DNA from: Panax quinquefolius
Lineage: Eukaryota > Streptophyta > Magnoliopsida > Apiales > Araliaceae
NCBI GenBank assembly: GCA_020205615.1
Contig: CM035170.1
Location: 28,925,568 to 28,989,567 of the forward strand
Length of the DNA stretch: 64,000 bases
Direction: 5' to 3'
Made by a program: the position numbers and the translations under genes. This document shows positions 21,644 through 32,091 of the stretch, in pieces (position 1 is the first letter of the stretch; each line of letters opens with the position of its first letter). The notes under the pieces were generated by a model that was not told where the DNA came from, ran no database searches, and saw nothing but the letters and a program-made list of their open reading frames with translations.

Positions 21644-24287
21644 TCAGAGGGCAGTTAGAACAATGTCAGTTTGTTGTTTCTGGTTCACATACGCTTTCAG
21701 AAATTCTTTGACTGAAGCTTTCAAGTTGATGATGTTCTCCATCATAAGGTTATTTTGAGCTTCTTGAGATTTTTGTAATTCAAGAACAGCTTCTCTTTGT
21801 TTGGTGGCTATCCGAAAGTGAATATCATCTCTGTCCTTTATGCTTTGAATCATTTCCTTGATAATTTCCCTCAGCTTCTTTGTAAGCTCAGCGTTCAGAG
21901 TGCCTGGGAGATTATTTGCAGCAATGATCATTTGATTCATCCGGAGATGAATGTGTTCTTAGTGAGTTTCCAGGCTGTCCTCGATGTTCTTGACCATGTT
22001 TTTGGATTCTTCCTTCAAGTCATCTTTCGTGGGCAGATTTGTGAGTGGATCACTGGGTTGAGGATTGTTGAATGGAGGGGATGTTTTTTGGGATTTATCT
22101 TGCAGGGAGTAGAGGGCAAGATCAAGGCTAAAATATTCATTGGAGAAGGAGGATGGAATATCTGATGGAGGGGCCTGGGTTTGAATGTTTGAGTTTGGTG
22201 ACTCTACGATTTGAGGTGGAGACTCTGCAATGAGGCTAGAGTACGTGATCATAGAGATGATAGTTTGTGGGAGCATTATGAAGTTGACTGCATTTGGTTC
22301 CTCAGTTACAGAATTTTGGGATTCTGCAACTGGAAATTGATTTAGTGGATGAAGTATCACTTCCAACCATCGTGGGAATTCATAAAATTGGCTAAATGAG
22401 GATGATGGCAAGTGATTAACTTTGAAGAGGGTTGGGATAGACAGTACCTCAGGTGTATCCTTTGAGGAAGAGTTGTTGGTAAGTAACTTCTTGGCAAAGT
22501 TGAATCTTCCTGGGAATCCATTGGCTAGTATTGATATGGCCGGATACTCTTTGGAACTCCAGAACATGTGGTTTCAAGAGTTTAGGATTTGGGCTTGATG
22601 ATATGGCATCATGGGAAGGTAAGAGAACATCTGATTATAGAGATAGCTTCTATATCCATCTTTGCCCACACTAGTGATCTCAAGGTCATTATCATCCTCT
22701 TCCCCTTCTCTGTTCTCGTTGGAGGATTCCATTATCTCAATGGCCTCTTGATGTTCTTGCACTGATTCTTCTTCTTTTCTGGCAGGGACCTCTTCTTCCG
22801 CCATGGAGATATCATGAGGCTCCCCCTCAACTTGATCATCTTCTTGTAAACTCAAAAACTCCCCCTCAGATGGAGCATTTTCTAGAGCTTCAGGCATCTC
22901 CCCCTTAGCTGGTGTATTCTCTATCATGAGAATCTCAGGGATCTCCCCCTCAGCTGGAGCATTGTCCTCTTGACGTGCTTTGGACAGTTCCTCTTTGGCA
23001 ACCATGATCTTGTCTTCTTTCTTGAGCAATTTTTCATTCTCAAGGATGTATTTCTTGACCAACCTTCTTCTTGTTTTTTCTAAAGGTGAGCCACGACCTC
23101 GGGACTTTCTTGAACTTCAATTTTGTCTGTTGATCGTGAAACTTTTTGATCTGACTACTTCTTTGCACGATGTGTTTGGTCTAGTCTCTATGATCAGTAG
23201 AGACTACTATTGAAGAGATGGATGGCTTTTTGGGTTTGTGGCTGATTTTATTCTTCTTCAGCATCTGAGATATGGTGGCTCTATCTTCTTGACCTCACCA
23301 TCTCATTGTTGCTTCTTTCTCAGGATCCTTAGAGTCTCAATGTCAGAGGACTCTCTTTGGTTTTATCGATTGTGGATCCCTGAGGTTCTTCTACCATTCT
23401 AGCCTTAAGTTTCCTCTTGCCCTTGCTTTTTCTGATAAGGACAGAGGGTTCTCCTCTATTTGTTTCTTCTTCTTCTTCTTGATTTCCTTGACAATGAGAC
23501 ATATTTCTGGAAGGCTGAATCCTTGGATCACCGGTTCTTCCTTTGGACTCGGTCATCATCTTCATCACGTACTCAATTTGGGTTCCTTTTCAAATTCTCA
23601 AGCGATTCTTTGGGTCATTAAATGCATTTGGGTTGATAGCTTCTCCTTCTTTGTCCCCAATTTTGTCACCAGGAGAAGCGGTTGTAGAATGATACTTATG
23701 AATAGCCCGTAGAGCATCTTTTGAGGGCTTTTTGACTTCTTTGAGTTGGTGATCCACTTTCCAATCCATTCGAGCAATAGGGCTCCATAGTTGAGTTGTA
23801 TTCCATAACACATGGTAGTCATGACCTTGAATTGTACTTCATTCACAGAGTCATGACCTAAGCTCTTGCAACATATACATTTTCCAATAATATCAGCTAG
23901 AAATTCATACCTTTGTGGGAACTCCTTCTTCTTGTATCCTTTCACAGAGGGGAGTTTCTTGTGATGTATTCTTTTAAGTCCCTCTTGGAAGCCCATGCTA
24001 TATATGAATGGATGCCCTTCAGATTTGAGACCTAGGGCGAGATTGATGTCTTCGGCCTTCAAACTGATTTCCACTTCCTTTACTCTCGTAGTGATGGTGT
24101 CATTTTTAAACACACCATTCCTGTAGAATTCTTCCACTAGCTTGGGATAGATCAATGTCTCTGTGCTCAAGGCTTCTTCGAGACCCGCCTTCTTTAGTAG
24201 CGCCAAAGTCTTGTGAAATTTGGGTTCAACTGTTTTGAACTCATAAAAATAGAGTCTGTAGCCGGAGATAACACTGGAAGCCGCCAT
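21644..24287 (-). pseudogene. ORF3 in env position: plant-transposon-protein-like, acidic, coiled coil
   Basis: A broken reading frame of about 2.6 kb between pol and the 3' LTR. The first piece (24287-23598, 229 codons) starts MAASSVISGYRLYFYEF; near residues 45-90 it has Y-P-K-L-V-E-E-F-Y-R-N and S-L-K-A-E-D-I-N-L-A-L-G-L. This resembles the plant mobile-element domain often annotated as a putative plant transposon protein. A frameshift follows near 23750. A Lys/Arg-rich part (23568-23329) is next. Then one frame runs from 23062 to 21644 with only two in-frame stops (TGA at 22574, TAA at 21959): an acidic part with repeated (E/K)-G-E, a Pro/Ser-rich middle, and a C-terminal coiled coil. I see no signal peptide or membrane segment, so it does not look like an envelope. 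Function unknown; domain match from memory, moderate. Confidence 0.6.
22819..22953 (-). repeat. four polypurine units GGGGGAG inside ORF3
   Basis: In element sense GAGGGGGAG or AAGGGGGAG occurs at about 22820-22829, 22859-22868, 22896-22906 and 22941-22952. All four are in the same frame and encode E-G-E or K-G-E. They match the core of the true polypurine tract at 20894-20905. Sireviruses are known for multiple polypurine units before the 3' LTR; here they lie within a reading frame. Confidence 0.8.
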
Positions 24288-24540
24288 TGATTTTCTTGCT
24301 AGAAGTGTGATTTGACTGAGCTTTCTTTTGATTTAGGGTTTCTGCTTTGAGAGAGGATGAGAGAGATAATCTTTTGAACTTTTGGTTTCAAAAAGACGAT
24401 TCAATTTGTACTTGTAACTTCCCTCTCTCCTTTTTGCTTAGTGGGACAGGTGTCGACTTTTGTTTGGCTCTACGAGTTTGACTGATAAGGATTATACTGA
24501 TTTGCCCTTGGCTCCTGCAGAGCTGATGTGTCCTTAGGGA

Positions 24541-24780
24541 GGACTACGATCGTTGAGGTAGTTTTGTGATCGTTGTGTCTGAGCTATGATCGTTGAGTCT
24601 GTCTAGTCATTGTCGTGTCTGAGCTACGATCGTCGAGTTTGTCTAGTAATTATCATGTCTGAGCTACGATCGTTGAGTCTGTCCAGCAATCATTATGTCT
24701 GAGCTACGATCGTCGAGTCTGTCTAGTAATCGTCATGTCTGAGCTACGATCGTCGAGTCTGTCTAGCAATCATTGTGTAT
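24541..24780. repeat. six 40-bp tandem repeats
   Basis: Six consecutive units of exactly 40 bp, each starting with GAGCTACGATCGTCGAGTCT or a close variant (first unit most diverged). They lie between the end of pol and the start of ORF3, 254-493 bp upstream of its ATG. The CTACGATC core is shared with the LTR repeats. Confidence 0.95.
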
Positions 24781-25199
24781 CGATACGATATGATCGCTTG
24801 AGTCCGCTATGAGCAAAATCGTGTTTCGATCTACGATCGGTCTCGATCCAGGATCCTTGTGATGAGTTTTTGACATAGCATTCTTTTAAGGTAACTCAGG
24901 AAGGCCTGACCTCTTGGAGTGAGTCGAGGTTAGGTTTGTTCTGAGGCGCTTATCGGAGAGATTGCTTTGTTTTGAGACTTATCATCACATGATCCTCCTC
25001 TTGATGGTTGAGATTTTGCTATTATCGTTGAGTGCACTTTTCGATCGTTTTCTTTTCATGTCACTTGGTTCTACGATCGTGGACTTCCCTTGATCATGTC
25101 TACGATTTTGAGCTTAGCCTTTTTGTATACATTATGGTTAGCACAAACTAGAGCATATATTTTATGGTTGTAAATTTAGCATGCCTAGTTCACTTATTA
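24781..25199 (-). other. pol-ORF3 spacer
   Basis: No gene seen. Additional scattered CTACGATC or CTACGATT motifs occur at about 24820-25105, beyond the regular array. 24288-24540, between the array and ORF3, would be the ORF3 leader. Confidence 0.5.
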
Positions 25200-26706
25200 A
25201 CTTATTAAATCTGGATTCATCTAGAGGTTTTGTAAAAAACATCGACAAGTTGATTTTCGGTAGGGATATATTGTAAAGATATAGTTCCATTTTGCACATG
25301 ATCCCTAATGAAGTGATACCTTATTTCTATATGCTTAGTCTAGAATGCATAACTTGAGGATTATGAGTTATTGTTATGGCACTTGTGTTATCACGGTGAA
25401 TGGGAATGGATTTGAAATCAAACCCATGTCGACTAGTTGATTTTTCATCCATAGGATACGAGCATGTTGATTTTTTGTGACAATGTATTAAACTTCTTGA
25501 GTTGAAGTGAACCTTTGAGTTTTGCTTTTTGCTAAACCAGGACACAAGTTTTTTGCCTAACAATTGACAGGTGCCACTGGTACTCTATCTATCTATTTTG
25601 TAGCCTACAAAATTAGCATATGTATATCCTGTTAGTTCAAATGAGGATTCCTTGGGGTACCAAAGCACCAAGTAAGGTGTACCCTTGAGATACCTGAAAA
25701 TCCTCTTTATAGCAGATAAATGAGATTCTTTAGGGTTAGCCTGAAATCTAGCACATATGCATGTTGCAAACATTATGTCTGGTCTACTGGCAGTTAGATA
25801 CAAAAGAGAGCTTATCATACCTCTGTATTGAGTTATATCAATACTTTTACCTTTTTCATCTTTGTCAAGTTTGGTTGCAGGAGCAATTGGGGTTTTCATG
25901 GGAGAGGCTGATTCCATGCCATACTTCTTGAGTAGGTCTTTGATGTACTTGGCTTGGTTTATGAAGATTCCTTCATCAGTCTGCTTTACTTGCAGTCCAA
26001 GGAAGAAATTCAGCTCACCCATCACGCTCATTTCAAACTTGCTCTGCATTAGCTTGGAGAATCTCTTGCATAACTTTTCGTCAGTAGAACCAAAAATAAT
26101 ATCATCAACATATATTTGAACCAATAAGACTTTGTCTTTATGCTTTCTAAGAAATAATGTGGTATCTACTCTACCTCTAGTGAACCCATTTTCAATCAAG
26201 AAGTTAGTTAGTGTTTCATACCATGCTCTAGGTGCTTGTTTAAGACCATATAAGGCTTTGTCTAATCTATAAACATAATTTGAAAGAGTTGGATTGATGA
26301 AACCTGGAGGTTTCTCTACATAGACTTCTTCTTGGAGTTCTCCATTTAGGAATGCACTTTTGACATCCATCTAAAAGACTTTGAACTTTATTTGAGCAGC
26401 AAAGGCAAGGAAGATTCTGATGGCTTCTAATCTGGAAACAGGTGAAAATGTCTCATCGTCGTCAATGCCTTCTTCTTGAGAGTAGCCCTTTGCCACTAAT
26501 CTTTCCTTGTTCCTAGTTATAACTCCATCTTCATCCATTTTGTTTCGGAAGACCCACTTGGTTTCAATGACAGGATGACTCTTTGGTCTTGGTACCAATC
26601 TCCATATTTTGCTTCGTTCAAATTGGTTGAGTTCTTTCTGCATGGCTTCTATCCAACTAGAGTCTTCCATAGCATCCTCTATCTTTTTTGGTTCCATTTG
26701 TGACAA
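25200..26706 (-). pseudogene. copia RT-RNase H
   Basis: Reverse transcriptase and RNase H of the Sirevirus-like element. 26706-26371 gives the RT N-terminus (T-K-W-V-F-R-N-K). A single in-frame TAG, where the family has Gln, separates it from 26370-25585, which holds M-D-V-K-S-A-F-L-N-G and the catalytic YVDDIIFGS near 26090. A second in-frame stop at 25585 replaces Lys before STSGTCQLLGKKLVSW. In RNase H the usual D-A-D-F-A-G reads Y-A-N-F-V-G, so a catalytic Asp is lost. The end near 25330-25200 is broken further. The lesions are mostly point changes, so decay is recent relative to G1. Confidence 0.9.
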
Positions 26707-27990
26707 GAAGCTTAGATAAAAGCATTCATTCTGGGTGGCAGCTCTTGTTTTGACTCTAGCACTCGGATCTCCAATGATTAGATTTTGAGTCTGATCTCTG
26801 GCCCATCTATTTCTGTTTGGGAGATCTGTCCCGATGCCTTCTTATCTTAAGTCTTCAAGATCTATTTCTTCTTCTTGAAGTGGAGGTTCGTTGTCTTGCA
26901 TAGACCTCTCTACGATCTCATTTTCTTGCTTGCTCGATTTCACTTTTCGGCACTTCTGATCGTGGTGTTGAGCTCAGCGACTTCATTAAGTATATACGCC
27001 TTTATCGAGTAGTGTCTTGAAGCCTTTGTTTTGTCTAAGTCTGTTTCATCAAAGATGATGTGAATCGAGACTTCAACATTTAGTGTCTTCTTGTTGAACA
27101 CCTGTAGGCCTTCTTTGTCATGGCATATCCAAGAAAGATTCCTTCGTCGACTTGGTTTGAAATTTTGTCAGTCTTATTTTCCATTGTTGAGAATGTAGCG
27201 TGCATGCGGTAGAAAACATGAAAGTAGGCGACACTTGGCTTTCTTCCTTTCCACGGTTAAGTAGGGCGTCTTCTTGATCGTAGAGTGTATCAATGATCTA
27301 TTACGCATGTAGCATGCGGTGTTGAGGCTTCACGCTGAAAGTATTGAGGAGTAGATGAAATTTGCTGCTAGTAGAGTTCTTCCGACCTCTATCAAAGTTT
27401 TGTTCTTTCTTTCACTACTCCATTTTGTTGAGGAGTTCGTGGGTGAGAAGTTATGATCGATGCCATTATGCATGCGTGAATGGTCCATTTCTGAGAAGTC
27501 GAATTCTCTTCCATGATCACTCCTTATGGCCTTGATTTTCTCTCCTTTCTCGTTCATCACCAGTCTGAACATCTTGATTAATTGGGAGCTCGTTTCATCC
27601 TTTGAGGTTAGGAAGAATACCTATGTGAATCTGGTGTAGTCGTCTACTATGACTAGAGAGTATATTTTTCCTCCAAGACTAATTGTTGGAATTGGCCCAA
27701 ATAGATCCATGTGGTGCAACTGCAGGGGCTTGTCGATAGAGTTGGCTGTTTTGCTCTTGAATGAGCTTCTAGTTTGCTTTCCAAGCTGACAGGCATTGCA
27801 TGGCTTTTCTTTTATGAAGTTGAACTTAGGTAGGCCAGCAACGAGATCTTTTGATGCCAGTTTGGACATGCTTTTGAAGTTTAAGTGGGACAACCGTCTA
27901 TGCCATAGCTTGCTCATTTCTTCAAATGCTTTTTCCAGAAAACATATTCTCTCGTCTGAGCTTAGTTGACCAAGATTCATTGTGTAGGCA
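26707..27990 (-). pseudogene. copia integrase
   Basis: Integrase upstream of RT. The HHCC finger is intact: H-R-R-L-S-H near 27895 and C-N-A-C near 27800. The core shows M-D-L-F-G-P-I (first Asp) near 27700, I-R-S-D-H-G-R-E-F (second Asp) near 27510, and S-E-R-K-N-K-T near 27395 in the third-acid (Glu) region. Frameshifts lie near 27610 and 27330. 27330-26707 carries the variable C-terminal part with several breaks. Confidence 0.88.
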
Positions 27991-28009
27991 TTTCCTTCTC
28001 TTGTCCCGA

Positions 28010-28312
28010 TTAGCTTTTCTGATGAAGTCTTGGATCTCGACTTGACCTTTGGTTGTTGAGGAATGTTACTTGGTGACCCTTGTCGCAGAGTTGGCTGATG
28101 CTTAGAAGGTTGTGTTGGAGACCTTCCAAATATGCTACTTTGCTGAAAGATATTGCACCATTGTCAGCAGAGCCGTATCCTCTTGTCTTGCCCGAGCCGT
28201 TGACTCCAAAGATGACTGAGGGATCCTCCTTTTCTACATAGTTAGATAGGAGAGCTTTGTTCCCTGTCCTGTGCCTTGAGCATCCACTCTCCAGATACCA
28301 GGTTGTGATCAT
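28010..28312 (-). pseudogene. copia protease
   Basis: A 100-codon piece with TWYLESGCSRHRTGNKALLS. The family motif is W-x-L-D-S-G-C-S-x-H; the catalytic Asp is Glu here. The following L-L-S-I-S-Q-L-C-D-K-G-H-Q-V is typical of the protease to pre-integrase junction. It ends in a frameshift. Confidence 0.88.
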
Positions 28313-28343
28313 GGAGCTCTTTTATAGTCATAAAGTTTAACCT

Positions 28344-30461
28344 TCATTTTGGTACCCATATTTGCATGGGTCCTATTTTGTTAGTGCCCTTGGGGACCCA
28401 AATTTGTTTGATCTTGAGTCTCACATGCATGGAATTATAATAGCACTTGGCAGCCTTGTGACCAAATTTATTGCATATAAAACATCTAGTATGATACATG
28501 CTTGTGTGTGTATGATAATTCATCCTCCATTTGGACTTGTGTGGTTCTTTAGTTATCCTTCTGTTAAACTGATTCTCATTCTTCCACGTGTCCTTAGGTT
28601 TCATAAATAGTGATAAGTGCTCCTTACCTCTACTGTACCTTCCCAGTTGATTCGTAGAGTTGGTCTTACTTGACTCTACGATTCTTCGAGGTTGGTGATT
28701 AGAGGTTAGGTTACTCTTCTCTTTTATGAAGCCCAGGCCAACATGAGATCCTTTATTCCTTTGAGTATGAATGGAAATAGTAGAACAAGGTTGAACTGGT
28801 TCTTCCTTATGTGAGGATGTCACAAAGGTAATGCTTCTACTAAAACTTGAGGCATTACTAGTGCTAGTTTCCTTTGTCTTTTCCACACACTGCTCTGAGA
28901 TGGATTCCCCAAAGCCTAAGCATGTTCTGTCGAATGTACTTCTCTGACTAGAGAGCAGGGAGTCCATGGATGATGAAGATTTATTCCATATAGAGATAGT
29001 CTTTTCTAGTTCCTCAATTTTAGAGGTTAGATTAGACTCTCTTTGTGTATTGAGTTTGCTTGTCTGTTTTAAGATCTCATTCTCAACCTCAAGCTTGGAG
29101 AGAAGGTTAGTACTTAGAAGGGTTGTTTCAAGCTCTTCTTGAACTTTCTTCTTCTCCTATTGAAGAAGTGAATGATCCTTAGACAAAACTTTGAACCACT
29201 TCATGTATTGATGTAGATCAGTGGTTATGCCATGCAGTGCAGTTCTTAATTCATTTATGTCTACATCAGGAGAGTTGAAGTCAAATACCTCACCGAGACT
29301 TACATCATGTATGTTGGAATTTTGTTTGTCCTTTGCATGTTTGGCCATTAGGCATAGATTAGCCATTTGTGGTTCTTCATCATCTCTGGAGTCAGGATTG
29401 GAGTCATTGCCTGAATCACTTCACGATCCTCCAACTACCAGGCCTTTGTCTCTCTTTTAAGGCCTTTTGTTGCCTTTGTATTCCTTCTTTGCATGTGATT
29501 TCTTCTTTAGTTCTTCTCTAAGAGGTTTGTTGTAGTTGGCAATGAAGTGGTCAGGCTTCTTGCAGTTGTAGCATAGATCATTCATTTGCTCCTGGCTGCT
29601 GTAATTGCTGACCTTCTTTGGCTTTGGTTTTGCCTTGACGCATGAACCTTCTTAGTCTTTTTACCAGCATAGCAAAGTCTTCATCATCGTCTTCATCATA
29701 ATCAGAGTCAATCTCAGTGCTGACCTTAAATGCACCTTCAGTTGCCTTGAGAGCAACACCCTTATCCTTCCTTCTTCCTTTTGATAGGGTTTAAGCTCGT
29801 TGAGTCAGCTCCAGTTCGTATGTCAGGAGATTGCCGTATAGTTGTTGAACTGTCATCTCGTGAAGATTCTTTGACTCTCTTATAGCAGTGGTTTTGGCAT
29901 CCCACCTGCTCGGTAGGGCTCTCATGAACTTTATGATCAGATCTTTGTTTGGATAGATCTTCCCATATGCTCGTAGAGAGTTGAGCAGAACGTTGAATCT
30001 CTCATAGGTGGCAGTTACATTTTATCCTTGAACATGAACAGCAAACATTTCATCTAGCGTGTCGGGGAGTGATTGTTTGTTTTCTCTTACTTCTTCAGTT
30101 CCTTCGTGCATGATGAGCAGTGATTCCCAAACCTCCTTTATTTGTTTTTTTGTTAACAACTTTTTCAAACAAATCATCTTCTAAGATTGAAACAAGATGT
30201 TCTTGGCCTTTCGAGTTAGATGACTCTCTTCTCGTTGTCTCCCTCCTCTTTGACTTTGATTTGTATTCTGTTTGGATCGTCAGTGGTTGGTGCAAGCTTT
30301 GTTGGAACATAGGGCCCATTCTGAACATTCTCAAATAGATCTTCATATATTGAGTCCATGTATGTTTGCAACCTGACTTTCCAGTTTGCAAATTTATCCT
30401 TGTTGCACATTGGTGGCTTGCTGCCTCCTTCAGTCCTTGATTCGCTAGGTACGTGTGCCAT
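28344..30461 (-). pseudogene. copia gag with two zinc knuckles
   Basis: Gag begins with ATG at 30461 (MAHVPSESRTEGGSKPPMC), 39 bp after the primer-binding site. The capsid region (UBN2/gag-copia type) follows in shifted frames from 30390 to about 29800, with E-S-K-N-L-H-E-M-T-V-Q-Q-L near 29860. An acidic stretch then R-R-F-M-R and a first knuckle C-Y-N-C near 29570 follow. Coiled-coil-like text covers 29366-28990. A second knuckle CFICNKFGHKAAKC lies near 28450-28490. A long Gag with a second knuckle fits Sireviruses. There are at least five breaks. Confidence 0.85.
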
Positions 30462-30499
30462 TGGATCTACTAAAGCTTGTAAGCTGTAAAATAGAATCT

Positions 30500-30511
30500 G
30501 CTCTTATACCA
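30500..30511 (-). other. primer-binding site, tRNA-Met type (copia)
   Basis: In element sense TGGTATAAGAGC, 2 bp after the LTR end; one mismatch to the Met site TGGTATCAGAGC. Confidence 0.85.
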
Positions 30512-30513
30512 AT

Positions 30514-32086
30514 TGTTAGTTCCTAGTTGGCACAATAGTTATCTAGAAAGGGGGTTGAATAGATATTTAAAAAATCTTTTCAATTTAAACTTGTTCGTTG
30601 ATGATGATTAAAACTTAGCGGAATTAATGTTTGTTTTAATCTCCTTTACGAAGTAGTGGAGTTATGAGAGTGAGGCAGTTATAGCAGTTATGGCAGATAT
30701 AGCAGTTATCGTATGAAAGTAAAAGACACAGTCGTTTTAAGTGGTTCAGAGCACTTAAAGCTCCTAGTCCACTCTTCTACTCCTCGAGTAGAAAATCCAC
30801 TAAGGATGTCTTTTACAACCACGAATCACCTGATTCCTTCTAAACCCAGTGATCAGAACTTCTTAGTTCACTCTTGAACTCTTCAAGTCCAATGCAGACT
30901 TGGCTCTCTTCTGATTCACTTAGAACTCTTCAAGTTCAAAGCAGACTTGGTACTTTTCTTGAATTGATTGGTAGATGTTGAGTTCTTGATGGTTGCTACT
31001 CAGTTGCTGTTTAAGGACTTGTTCGAAAGAACTGAGTAGCTGAGCAAGCTTTTCTATTTCTCAGATCGTAGAGTTGAGCTTTAAGAGTTCTTCACGTTTT
31101 TTGTTCAATGCTTTCTTATTTCACTCATCTACTTGATTTGCATATATGTGATCTTGAAAACTATCTGTTGGATCCATCCGTTGAAGCATTAAATGCGTTT
31201 GACCTTTCTGTTCTTTGATGGAAACTTTTCTGCACATCTTCTGAATTGCATTCTGGCCCACTGACATAGCAGACTACTTTCTCACCTAACACCTGAAAAG
31301 GTGTTTTCCCCTTACCAATGGTACTTTCCTTAGCTTCTTCAATACGCTTCTTTGTTGCATACTAAGGATATTTCTTATGACTTTGGAATTTGGTGAGTCT
31401 CTGCAAGCGTTTAGAATCCATTCCTCATATGTTGGAGTCTGTCTCCACATAAATCGTGAGGCTTGATACTTCTGACACAAGACAGATGATACTCTACGAT
31501 TCAGATCGTGGTACTCTACGATTCAGATCGTGGTACTTTACGATTCAGATCATGGTATTCTACGATTCAGATCATGGTACTCTACGATTCAGATCGTGGT
31601 GACTTGTCGCCTTGGTGCTTGGTCTGATGCTATCAGCCGAGAGCACTACGATTTCTCTTAACTTTTTGCACACTGCGATCTTCACTTGCTTGAGTTGTAA
31701 ACTCTACGTTTCTGAGAGCACATTACGATCTCTGAGTTGGCTCGAAAAACGTTGGGACCACTCTACGATTTCCGAAGAGGCCATTCAATGCAGGAACACT
31801 ACGATCTTTGGAGCTCTACGTTTCTGCCTTGACTTCTGCAATGTTGATCAGATTTATACACTACGAATTGTTCGAAGCCTATCTATTACATCTCAAGATC
31901 AACCTAACAATTTTGATCTTTCTATATATTCATTCATTTATAGAATGATACACGTTAAGAGCTTTGATCAACCTAACAGATTTGATCTATCACTAAGTCC
32001 TCATACATATATTCCTTGAAGGACTTTACAAATAATCATGACCATATACATTAAAACATCAAATCATAATATGCAATCTCCCAACA
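30514..32086 (-). repeat. 5' LTR of copia element
   Basis: 1573 bp with TG...CA ends, matching 19367-20893. It is next to the primer-binding site and ends before the right GATTA duplication. Confidence 0.95.
31490..31599. repeat. 22-bp tandem repeat, 5 copies
   Basis: Five units of the repeat found three times in the other LTR. The two extra units (44 bp) account for nearly all of the 46-bp length difference. Confidence 0.95.
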
Positions 32087-32091
32087 GATTA

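Larger units (their letters stand above)
19367..32086 (-). mobile_element. Sirevirus-like Ty1/copia element, 12.7 kb, with ORF3
   Basis: A complete element with both LTRs, primer-binding site, polypurine tract and a perfect GATTA duplication (19362-19366 and 32087-32091). On the minus strand the order is 5' LTR, gag, protease, integrase, RT, RNase H, a 40-bp repeat array, ORF3, 3' LTR. Integrase before RT defines Ty1/copia. The long Gag with two knuckles, STSGTCQLLGKKLVSW in RNase H, and repeated polypurine units point to the Sirevirus group, some members of which carry an env-like gene after pol. All genes have stops or frameshifts. The two LTRs are clearly alike with scattered differences, so it is fairly young but not fresh. 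Confidence 0.92.

Noticed and set aside
21644..24287. ORF3 as a viral-type envelope gene
   Set aside because: Position fits, but there is no signal peptide, membrane helix or furin-like site; acidic, basic and coiled-coil parts suggest an internal protein.
24541..24780. CRISPR-like regular array
   Set aside because: Units are contiguous 40-mers with no spacers, in a plant retrotransposon.
31612..32019. 135-codon plus-strand frame, similar to 20423-20710
   Set aside because: Antisense within the two copia LTRs; the frame is not kept at equal length and has no family signal.
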